Source: JAWXCM01 sp034408745
GTDB taxonomy: Bacteria > Acidobacteriota > Terriglobia > Bryobacterales > Bryobacteraceae
Direction: 5' to 3'
Length of the DNA stretch: 5,030 bases
NCBI GenBank assembly: GCA_034408745.1
Contig: JAWXCM010000349.1
Span: 1 to 5,030, forward strand
The notes beneath the pieces were generated by a model that was not told the origin of the DNA, did not search any database, and worked only from the letters and a program-made list of their open reading frames with translations. Position numbers and translations under genes: made by a program. Position 1 is the first letter of the stretch. Every line of letters begins with the position of its first letter. Below, piece after piece: positions 1-5,030 of the stretch.

Positions 1-1
1 C

Positions 2-703
2 GAGCTGTTCCGCATGTACCTCCGCTTCGCCGAATCGCGCCGCTGGAAGGTGGAGCTCGTCGAGCAGAGCATCTCCGAGGTCGGCGGCATGAACGAAGTC
101 ATCGCCACTGTGTCGGGCCAGAAGGTCTACAGCTTCCTGAAGTACGAGAGCGGCGTGCATCGCGTGCAGCGCGTGCCGTCCACTGAAACGCAGGGCCGCA
201 TCCACACCTCCACGGTGACCGTCGCTGTGATGCCCGAAGCCGACGAAATCGACATCAAGATCGACCCCAAGGACGTCCGTACCGACACCTTTTGCTCGTC
301 CGGTCCGGGCGGCCAGTCGGTGAACACCACCTACTCGGCCGTGCGCCTCACGCACATGCCGACGGGGCTCGTAGTCTCCTGCCAGGACGAAAAGTCGCAG
401 ATCAAGAATCGCGCCAAAGCCGAGCGCGTTCTGCGCGCCCGACTGTACGAAATCGAACTGGAAAAGCAGCGTGCGGAAATGAGCGCCGACCGCAAAGGCC
501 AGATCGGCAGCGGCGACCGCAGCGAGAAAATCCGCACCTACAATTTCAAGGAAAACCGGGTCTCCGACCACCGCATCGGCCTGACGCTGTACCAGTTGGT
601 GCAGATTCTGGAAGGTGGACTCGACCCGATTATCGACGCCGTCACCACGCACTTCCAGGCTGAGAAGATGCAGCAGGAAGCCGCTGGCCATTCGGTGAAT
701 TGA
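2..703 (+). CDS. prfA: Peptide chain release factor 1, 5'-truncated by the window
   Basis: Release factor 1 recognises UAA and UAG in the ribosomal A site and triggers hydrolysis of peptidyl-tRNA. The 233 visible residues are the C-terminal two thirds of a protein usually near 360 residues; about 125 N-terminal residues lie upstream. The stop-codon recognition tripeptide PxT is seen as P-S-T (176-184) within RVPSTETQGRIHTS. This is the RF1 form, not the SPF of RF2. The catalytic GGQ is at 308-316 in SSGPGGQSVNTT, and the family signatures GSGDRSEKIRTYNF and VSDHRI follow. The frame is intact to TGA 701-703. It overlaps the next gene, prmC, by four bases (TTGA); prmC methylates this GGQ glutamine, and prfA-prmC is a widespread gene pair. 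Family identity is clear from the motifs. Confidence 0.97.
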   Translation, partial: ELFRMYLRFAESRRWKVELVEQSISEVGGMNEVIATVSGQKVYSFLKYESGVHRVQRVPSTETQGRIHTSTVTVAVMPEADEIDIKIDPKDVRTDTFCSSGPGGQSVNTTYSAVRLTHMPTGLVVSCQDEKSQIKNRAKAERVLRARLYEIELEKQRAEMSADRKGQIGSGDRSEKIRTYNFKENRVSDHRIGLTLYQLVQILEGGLDPIIDAVTTHFQAEKMQQEAAGHSVN

Positions 704-1527
704 CCCTCCGGACCGCGCTCGAACAAGGCACCCGCATCCTCAGCGATGCCGGTTTGCCAGTGCCGCGCCTCACAGCAGAAGTGCTGCTCGCCCACGCCTG
801 CCGTGTCGACCGCGTGTACTTATTTGCGCACCCTGAACAGGAGCTGCGTGAAGTGGAGTGGTTGCATTTCGGTCGCTATCTTCACCAGCGGCTGAAGGGC
901 ACGCCGACGCAGTACATCACGAAGCGTCAGGAGTTCTACGGCCGCGACTTCCGCGTCACGCCCGACGTCCTGATCCCTCGTCCGGAGACCGAGCACCTGG
1001 TAGCCGCCGCCCTCGACCGTATCCAAAAAGGAGCCCGCATCGCCGACATCGGCACAGGCAGCGGAGCCATCGCCATCACCCTCGCGCTGGAAGCCCCAAA
1101 CACCACGGTCTTCGCCACCGACATCTCCCTCGCAGCCCTGCAAACCGCGCGCCGTAACGCGACAACGCACAGCGCCCCAGTCCACTTCATTCTCACGGAC
1201 CTGACCGAAGCCATCGCACCTGCCAGCCTCGATCTCCTCGTCTCCAACCCGCCGTACATCGACCCCGCCGACGCGCCAACCCTCGCCCCCGAAGTCCGAG
1301 ACCACGAGCCGCACGTCGCCCTCTTCGCCCCCGAATCCGGCAACGCCATCTACCGGCGTCTCATCGCCGACGCCGCCCGAGTCCTCAAGCCCGGTGGCTG
1401 GCTCTGCCTCGAGCTCGGCCACACCTCCCTCGACCCCGTAAAAAACATGCTGCCCACTGACAACATCACAGTAATTCCCGACCTCGCCGGAATTCCCCGA
1501 GTCATTTGCGCGAAAATAGAAACGTGA
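700..1527 (+). CDS. prmC: Release factor glutamine methyltransferase
   Basis: PrmC (HemK) transfers a methyl group from S-adenosylmethionine to the glutamine of the GGQ motif in release factors, in the cytoplasm. The 275-residue product has the usual family length. An N-terminal helical domain (about residues 1-75, with VPRLTAEVLLAHA) is followed by a Rossmann-type methyltransferase domain. That domain has FRVTPDVLIPRPETE (85-98), the SAM-binding loop ADIGTGSG (115-122), acidic D141 after the next strand, and catalytic NPPY at 183-186 in VSNPPYIDPAD. The start is TTG 700, overlapping the prfA stop as TTGA. I chose it because the N-terminus MTLRTALEQG fits the family and no better start follows. 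No strong ribosome binding site is seen (AGGAAG at 675-680 is rather distant), so coupling to prfA translation is likely. The final codons overlap the next gene by four bases (GTGA). Confidence 0.96.
   Translation: MTLRTALEQGTRILSDAGLPVPRLTAEVLLAHACRVDRVYLFAHPEQELREVEWLHFGRYLHQRLKGTPTQYITKRQEFYGRDFRVTPDVLIPRPETEHLVAAALDRIQKGARIADIGTGSGAIAITLALEAPNTTVFATDISLAALQTARRNATTHSAPVHFILTDLTEAIAPASLDLLVSNPPYIDPADAPTLAPEVRDHEPHVALFAPESGNAIYRRLIADAARVLKPGGWLCLELGHTSLDPVKNMLPTDNITVIPDLAGIPRVICAKIET
1510..1519 (+). repeat. A-rich boundary motif GCGAAAATAG, copy 1
   Basis: Ten bases within the last codons of prmC, ending 4 bases before GTG 1524. The identical ten bases occur at 4765-4774, again ending 4 bases before a start codon (dinB). 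A diverged version lies at 3144-3155, ahead of A2. Confidence 0.55.
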
Positions 1528-2387
1528 TCCATAGAATTGCGTGGATTTTTGCGCTGACCCTGTCAACCGTCAGTGCGCAACAGGGCGACCGTCTCTGGAT
1601 CGGGAATGCGGCCGGCTTTGCGCCATCTGGCAAAATCGCGCCCGGTTCCCTCGCCCAGTACTCCATCGCCTTCCAGGAATTCCCGCCGAACCTGCCCTTC
1701 GAAACACCCACGCTGACGCTGCGCCAGGGCACCGGTCCCGAAATCCCGCTCGACCTGCAGGACGGCACCGCACTGTCCGGGAAGTTCTACATCCCCGAGA
1801 ATGCTGCAATCGGACCCGCCACCATCACGCTGAAATCCGACACCTTCCGCATCAGTACCGATGTCGATATCGTCGCCTCCGCGGCCGCATTCTATACGGT
1901 CGATTTCAGCCGCGTCCTGACCGCCCAACTCGCGCCCACAGCCAGTCCCGTCCAGCTCACCCGGCCAGCCCGACCCGGAGACGTCATCACAGTCTGGGGC
2001 ACGGGGTTAGGCAACGCGACCTCCGGCGAGATAGAAGCGTCCATCGGCACGCAGCCCCTGCAAGTCCTCTACGTCGGCCACTCCGCCCAGTACCGAGGCC
2101 TCGACCAATACAACCTCGCAATTCCGACAGGCGCCCAGCTTCCCGACACCTGCTACGCCCGTCTAAATTTCAAGGTGCGCGGCGCCGCGACACCCAGCGG
2201 CTACATCCCCACCGGGAACGCAGCAACAGGCCCGTGTCGTCACCCGCTAAACCTGACCACCGCGCAACTTACAACCCTCGATCAGGGCGGCCAGATCCCG
2301 ATGGCCTCATTCACGCTCTCCACATTCGTGTCCCCGGCATCGAGAGAAGATGCAGGCGTCGACTTTACCCCGCATCCAACGGCGTGA
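1524..2387 (+). CDS. Exported TIGR03437-like protein, cassette 1 upstream part (A1)
   Basis: Function unknown. The 287-residue product begins with a signal peptide (MIHRIAWIFALTLSTVSA, likely cut before QQ at 19), so it should leave the cytoplasm. A beta-rich region (about 25-120) precedes a domain resembling TIGR03437: PGDVITVWGTGLGNA at 151-165 and VLYVG...QYRGLDQYNL at 181-198. Cys210 and Cys238 are matched in the paralogue A2 and could form a disulfide. GTG 1524 is preferred over the upstream in-frame TTG 1506: it overlaps the prmC stop as GTGA, puts the signal peptide at the N-terminus, and matches the GTG-ATC start of A2. The frame stops at TGA 2385-2387, a few codons after an AGVD motif shared with A2. 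The natural C-terminal continuation is in another frame (B1), so this may be the first part of a longer protein. Confidence 0.8.
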   Translation: MIHRIAWIFALTLSTVSAQQGDRLWIGNAAGFAPSGKIAPGSLAQYSIAFQEFPPNLPFETPTLTLRQGTGPEIPLDLQDGTALSGKFYIPENAAIGPATITLKSDTFRISTDVDIVASAAAFYTVDFSRVLTAQLAPTASPVQLTRPARPGDVITVWGTGLGNATSGEIEASIGTQPLQVLYVGHSAQYRGLDQYNLAIPTGAQLPDTCYARLNFKVRGAATPSGYIPTGNAATGPCRHPLNLTTAQLTTLDQGGQIPMASFTLSTFVSPASREDAGVDFTPHPTA

Positions 2388-3141
2388 AGAAGCAAGCGCA
2401 TCTATTCTGAACGTCGGCGCGGGCCAACTCGCGCTCTCCAGCACGGCACGCGCGCAAACCACCGCGGCCTGCGCAATCGAAACATCCGGCGGAACACAAG
2501 GCTTCATCGGCGGTGGAGGCCAACAGGCGGAACCACCTCCAACCTTCGGCGACAAGATTCGGCTCGACGGCCCCGCCGGGTCGTGGGACCTCACGTTGCC
2601 TCCGCCTCACCCCTGGTACGGCAGCACGACCTACACCACGAACGTGCCCGTTGCGGACCCGGTTCAGTACTTCGACCAACTCCCTGCTTCGGTCTGGACA
2701 CCCGGCAAGTACACGTTCTCAGGCGCGGCCGGCGACTCGTTGCAACCATTCCGTATCGAGACCGAAATCCCAGGCCCCATCCGCCTACGCAACCCGGAAT
2801 CGCTCCGCACCATAGATCGCAGCCGCGACCTTACTCTCGACTGGGACACCGCCTGGATACGACCCGACGACGTCATCAACATCGGCCTCATCAGCCTCAC
2901 CGAAACCACCCCGATCTTCCTGACCTGCTCCGTCCGAGCCCTCGACGGCACCCTCACCATCCCGTCCAGCCTGCTCCAACAACACCCCGCAGCCGAAGTC
3001 AACGGACAGCGCAGCCCGATGCTCTCGTTCGGCTACCTCCGCCCGCGAACCAACCTCCAACTCCCACGCCGCAACGCCGACCCAGTTCCGGCCTTCGTCG
3101 ACTGGTCGTCATACGCAATAATTCCCGTCGCGCTGCGTTAA
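2350..3141 (+). CDS. Cassette 1 downstream part (B1), likely C-terminal domain of A1
   Basis: Function unknown. The frame encodes 263 residues from ATG 2350, overlapping A1 by 38 bases in a different phase. Homology to B2 starts well inside it: TAACAIE (Cys41), then FGDKIRLDGP, TPGKYTFS, the strongest block EIPGPIRLRNPESLR (139-153), IDRSRD, LTCSVRA (Cys193), ADPVPA and WSSY near the end. It has no signal peptide, yet the two cysteines match B2, which suits an exported protein. The first about 17 residues from ATG 2350 lie over A1 codons and have no counterpart in B2, so that start is doubtful. GAGAGAAG directly abuts the ATG, too close for an ideal ribosome binding site. The best reading is that B1 is joined to A1 by a +1 frame change, giving about 538 residues. 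Alternatives are a separate, translationally coupled protein or a broken gene. Confidence 0.65.
   Translation: MQASTLPRIQRREEASASILNVGAGQLALSSTARAQTTAACAIETSGGTQGFIGGGGQQAEPPPTFGDKIRLDGPAGSWDLTLPPPHPWYGSTTYTTNVPVADPVQYFDQLPASVWTPGKYTFSGAAGDSLQPFRIETEIPGPIRLRNPESLRTIDRSRDLTLDWDTAWIRPDDVINIGLISLTETTPIFLTCSVRALDGTLTIPSSLLQQHPAAEVNGQRSPMLSFGYLRPRTNLQLPRRNADPVPAFVDWSSYAIIPVALR
2364..2400 (+). other. Frame-change zone joining A1 to B1
   Basis: Similarity to the paralogue is read in phase 0 up to AGVD (ends 2363) and in phase 1 further downstream. A1 ends GCG-TGA at 2382-2387; skipping one base there would continue GAA-GAA-GCA in the B1 frame. No homopolymer longer than four bases is present. The exact shift site cannot be fixed from one sequence. 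Confidence 0.5.
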
Positions 3142-3143
3142 AT

Positions 3144-3155
3144 GCCAAAGTAAAA
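3144..3155 (+). repeat. Diverged A-rich boundary motif before cassette 2
   Basis: GCCAAAGTAAAA matches 9 of 12 bases of GCGAAAATAGAA at 1510-1521 and ends 3 bases before GTG 3159. It fills most of the 17-base gap between the cassettes and may be a boundary remnant or an A-rich translation-initiation element. Confidence 0.35.
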
Positions 3156-3158
3156 GAA

Positions 3159-4088
3159 GTGATCCCGCGTATCGTGTGGATTTGTGCGATAACCGCGTCG
3201 ACGGTCCTCGCCCAACAGCAGAGCTTTACGCTCAACATCGGAAACGAGGCATCCTTGTCGATTCGCGGCAAAGTCGCTCCCGGATCCCTTGCGGGGTACT
3301 CGGTCACTTTTCGCAGCCCCGTCCCATACCCCTTCCCGTCCGGTCAACCGAAACTCACACTACGCCAGGAAACCGGTCTTGAGATCCCGCTCGAGACCAA
3401 CATGGCGGGGCTTCTTTCCGGCCAGTTTTACGTTCCGAACAGCGTCCAGCACGGTCCTGCTACAGTGACCCTCCAGGTCGACGATTACGTCGCCACCGGC
3501 ACTGTAGACATCGTCCCCACCGCGCCGGCACTCTACGTCGACCTGCTGGCCGAGACGCTCGACGCTCAGGTAATCCGCGGCACACCCGAACCACCGAAAT
3601 TCCGTGAACCAATCCATCCGGGCGATACCTTCACCGTCTGGGGAACGGGCCTCGGTAACGCCTCTGCCGCCGAAGTGCGAGCTCGCATCGGGACACGCAC
3701 CCTCGACGTCCTCTACGCCGGAGCCGTCCCCCATCTCAGGGGAGTCGACCAGTACAACTTGCGCGTTCCCCCAGGAGCCACACTGCCCGATACATGTTTC
3801 ACCGGCGTCGAACTCACAGTCCGAGGCACCGCCGTCCCCAGCGGCACGCTTCCGACCTCGACCACAGGCGATCCCTGCCGCCATCCTCTAAACCTCACTT
3901 CCGATCAGCTCGCCACGCTGGATCGAGATGAACCAATTCCGGTCGCATCATTTGTTCTCTCCAACTACACGGCCCGCCTGTACGACCCTGTCACTTTCGA
4001 CCCTCTTGAGCTAATCGAGCGCCAGGAAACGGCAGGCGTTGACGTGAGAAACCAGTGGTCCCGCAGAGATCGCCTACATGACCCGTAA
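3159..4088 (+). CDS. Exported TIGR03437-like protein, cassette 2 upstream part (A2)
   Basis: Paralogue of A1, function unknown, 309 residues. A signal peptide (MIPRIVWICAITASTVLA, likely cut before QQ at 19) resembles that of A1 at both protein and DNA level. Shared features in order are IGNEA, KVAPGSLAGYS, PKLTLRQETGLEIPL, LSGQFYVPN, GPATVTL, PGDTFTVWGTGLGNA (154-168), VLYAGAVPHLRGVDQYNL (184-201), DTCF (Cys213), PCRHPLNLT (Cys240) and AGVD at 292-295. By eye roughly half the residues match A1. GTG 3159 is chosen by analogy with A1; no earlier in-frame start fits, because the frame runs back through B1 as a shadow. Upstream is A-rich (GTAAAAGAA) with only a weak binding site. After AGVDV the last 14 residues have no counterpart in A1. 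The expected continuation lies in the B2 frame, open from 4048. Confidence 0.8.
   Translation: MIPRIVWICAITASTVLAQQQSFTLNIGNEASLSIRGKVAPGSLAGYSVTFRSPVPYPFPSGQPKLTLRQETGLEIPLETNMAGLLSGQFYVPNSVQHGPATVTLQVDDYVATGTVDIVPTAPALYVDLLAETLDAQVIRGTPEPPKFREPIHPGDTFTVWGTGLGNASAAEVRARIGTRTLDVLYAGAVPHLRGVDQYNLRVPPGATLPDTCFTGVELTVRGTAVPSGTLPTSTTGDPCRHPLNLTSDQLATLDRDEPIPVASFVLSNYTARLYDPVTFDPLELIERQETAGVDVRNQWSRRDRLHDP
4044..4088 (+). other. Frame-change zone joining A2 to B2
   Basis: AGVD ends at 4043 in phase 0. The phase-1 frame opens at 4048, after TGA 4045-4047, and the phase-0 frame stops at TAA 4086-4088, so a +1 change must fall between these. Conservation favours the early part of the zone. No long homopolymer is present. 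Confidence 0.5.
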
Positions 4089-4752
4089 TGTGACGCAGCC
4101 CGAAGCCTCGGGCCAGTGCTCCATCACTGAAGCCCACATTCCAGCAGGCATTGCCATCTACGACCCGATCGGCCGCAACCTGCCACCGAGCCCGCCCGTC
4201 CCGAGCCTCGGAGACACCATCCGCCTTGAAGGCCCCGACAAGACCCTAAACCTGATCGGCAATCCAAGACATCGAGACCTGCTGAACTACCACCTGACCG
4301 GGCCAACAGCCAGCACCGCGCACTACCTCGACGAACTCCCGGCTCCGTTCTTCACACCCGGCAAGTGGACCTTCTCGACGCCGGGCGTTCCAGGCCTCGA
4401 GCCGTTTCGTGTCGACGCCGAGATCCCTGGCCCCATCCGCTTCCGCAATCCCAAATCGCTCCGCTCCATCGACCGCACTCGCGATTTCAGCCCGCAGTGG
4501 GACACCTTGGGCATGTTACCGACCGACACCCTGACCATCGACCTCGGTACCATCAGATGCACGGTTCGGGCTCAGGCAGGCGAAGTTCGAATCCCGTCCA
4601 CACTCCTCGGCCAACAACGGCCGGCAGCTTACTTTTTCGTCAATTACAACCGGCCTGACACCGTCCTGCACCTCCGGCGCAGCGGCGCCGATCCGATTCC
4701 GGCCATCCTCCGATGGTCGTCCTACCTCTCCATCCTCGTCGATATCCGCTGA
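4078..4752 (+). CDS. Cassette 2 downstream part (B2), likely C-terminal domain of A2
   Basis: Paralogue of B1, function unknown, 224 residues from ATG 4078, overlapping A2 by 11 bases. Conserved blocks in the same order as B1 are GQCSITE (Cys14), LGDTIRLEGP, YLDELPAP, TPGKWTFS, EIPGPIRFRNPKSLR (115-129), IDRTRD, IRCTVRA (Cys161), RIPSTLL, ADPIPA and WSSY. It lacks a signal peptide. The frame is already open from 4048, just after TGA 4045-4047. Residues read upstream of the ATG (ETSGPAEIAYM) look like a plausible link from the A2 AGVD motif, so the ATG seems to sit inside a longer conserved segment rather than at a true N-terminus. Joined to A2 by a +1 frame change it would give about 530 residues. 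Translation restarting at ATG 4078, next to the A2 stop, is the main alternative. Confidence 0.65.
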   Translation: MTRNVTQPEASGQCSITEAHIPAGIAIYDPIGRNLPPSPPVPSLGDTIRLEGPDKTLNLIGNPRHRDLLNYHLTGPTASTAHYLDELPAPFFTPGKWTFSTPGVPGLEPFRVDAEIPGPIRFRNPKSLRSIDRTRDFSPQWDTLGMLPTDTLTIDLGTIRCTVRAQAGEVRIPSTLLGQQRPAAYFFVNYNRPDTVLHLRRSGADPIPAILRWSSYLSILVDIR

Positions 4753-4764
4753 GGCAAAAACCAG

Positions 4765-4774
4765 GCGAAAATAG
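4765..4774 (+). repeat. A-rich boundary motif GCGAAAATAG, copy before dinB
   Basis: Exact match to 1510-1519 at the far end of the cassette block, in the 26-base gap between B2 and dinB, with the same 4-base spacing to the start codon. Confidence 0.55.
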
Positions 4775-4778
4775 CAGC

Positions 4779-5030
4779 ATGCCCGCCGCCAGCGACCACG
4801 TCCGTACGGTATTCCACGTGGACATGGACGCCTTCTTCGTCTCCGTCGAAGAGCTCTTCAATCCCGACCTGAAGGGGAAACCCGTAGTAGTCGGCGGTCA
4901 AGCCGACCAGCGCGGCGTCGTCTCCGCCGCTTCCTACGCGGCCCGCAAGTTCGGCGTCCACTCCGCCATGCCTCTGCGAACCGCCGCCCGCCTCTGCCCC
5001 CACGCCATCTTCGTCGACGGCCACCCCGAC
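4779..5030 (+). CDS. dinB: DNA polymerase IV, 3' end outside the window
   Basis: Y-family translesion DNA polymerase that copies past damaged bases. The 84 visible residues are the start of the palm/fingers region; the full protein is usually 350-420 residues. FHVDMDAFFVSVEE (12-25) holds the first metal-binding aspartate (D15, equivalent to E. coli D8) and the steric-gate phenylalanine (F20, equivalent to F13). KPVVVGG, RGVVSAASYAARKFGV and SAMPLRTAARLCPH follow the DinB pattern closely. The second catalytic D-E pair would lie beyond the window. The start is ATG 4779, 26 bases after the B2 stop, with only a weak GGCGA upstream. Its position suggests it may be read through from the upstream genes. 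A partial palindrome, CTG-N10-CAG, at 4749-4764 could be relevant to SOS control but is weak. Confidence 0.95.
   Translation, partial: MPAASDHVRTVFHVDMDAFFVSVEELFNPDLKGKPVVVGGQADQRGVVSAASYAARKFGVHSAMPLRTAARLCPHAIFVDGHPD

Larger units (their letters stand above)
1524..3141 (+). repeat. Tandem duplicated cassette, copy 1 (A1-B1)
   Basis: First of two diverged copies of an about 1.6 kb unit holding an upstream and a downstream open frame; the second is at 3159-4752. Both open with GTG-ATC and a near-matching signal peptide, then carry the same order of conserved blocks, ending in WSSY and a C-terminal arginine. From GTG to final stop this copy is 1618 bases, which is 3n+1, as expected if one +1 frame change joins the two halves. 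Confidence 0.88.
3159..4752 (+). repeat. Tandem duplicated cassette, copy 2 (A2-B2)
   Basis: Second copy of the unit at 1524-3141, 17 bases downstream of it. Similarity is clear in protein but well diverged in DNA, so the duplication is not recent. The length from GTG to final stop is 1594 bases, again 3n+1. The segment between the last A motif (PVASFVLS) and AGVD is longer here than in copy 1. Confidence 0.88.

Noticed and set aside
1506..1523. Upstream TTG start for A1 (six extra residues)
   Set aside because: It overlaps prmC by 22 bases and puts a charged stretch before the signal peptide. GTG 1524 gives a GTGA overlap and matches the start of A2.
820..1566. Long minus-strand open frame over prmC
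   Set aside because: Low-complexity G/D/V-rich shadow of a clearly recognised prmC in GC-rich DNA; no family motifs.
1541..2410. Long + strand open frame in a third phase over A1
   Set aside because: R/H/P-rich translation typical of a shadow frame; not matched as a protein by the second cassette.
2350..2460. Possible separate signal peptide at the start of B1 (ending ARA-Q)
   Set aside because: No real hydrophobic core, and B2 has nothing comparable.
2583..3158. In-frame extension of A2 upstream through B1
   Set aside because: R/P/H-rich shadow of B1. The signal peptide at 3159 and the parallel with A1 mark the real start.
3159..3220. Lipoprotein signal in A2 because of Cys9
   Set aside because: The residues before the cysteine (VWI) do not form a lipobox, and the AxA-type cleavage site at 16-18 fits better.
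3360..3884. Minus-strand open frame over A2
   Set aside because: Shadow frame with no recognisable domain, opposite a gene supported by a paralogue.
4753..4778. Terminator between B2 and dinB
   Set aside because: The 26-base gap has no stem followed by a T run.

Overview
The window most likely comes from an acidobacterium of the Solibacter/Bryobacter type. It is GC-rich, with GC-biased third codon positions. It encodes two exported proteins whose core resembles the TIGR03437 ('Solibacter uncharacterized C-terminal') family, which is heavily expanded in that group. The assignment rests on recalled family patterns, not on a search.

Layout, all on the + strand and packed almost without gaps: the 3' two thirds of prfA (release factor 1); prmC, the methyltransferase that modifies the GGQ glutamine of release factors; two tandem paralogous cassettes of unknown function (1524-3141 and 3159-4752); and the 5' end of dinB (DNA polymerase IV), which runs off the window. 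prfA/prmC and prmC/cassette 1 overlap by 4 bases (TTGA and GTGA). The cassettes are 17 bases apart and dinB follows after 26 bases. No clear promoter or terminator was seen inside the window, so the genes may share one transcript.

The point of most interest is the cassettes. Each has an upstream open frame (A: signal peptide plus TIGR03437-like domain) and a downstream open frame (B: a second conserved domain without its own export signal). A1 resembles A2 and B1 resembles B2. In both cassettes A is read in coordinate phase 0 and B in phase 1, so one +1 shift (or -2) just after a shared AGVD motif would give a single exported protein of about 530-540 residues. As I recall, related acidobacterial proteins carry both parts in one chain. 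Two paralogues broken at nearly the same place in the same direction, with both halves still well preserved, suggests a programmed frameshift, a conserved split gene pair, or an old frameshift that preceded duplication. Random sequencing error is less likely.

A short A-rich motif, GCGAAAATAG, sits at the start of cassette 1 and exactly again just before dinB, with a diverged copy before cassette 2. It may mark how the cassette block was inserted and duplicated between prmC and dinB, or it may be a translation-initiation element. No RNA genes, mobile-element genes or CRISPR arrays were seen, and no stretch longer than 30 bases lacks a gene.
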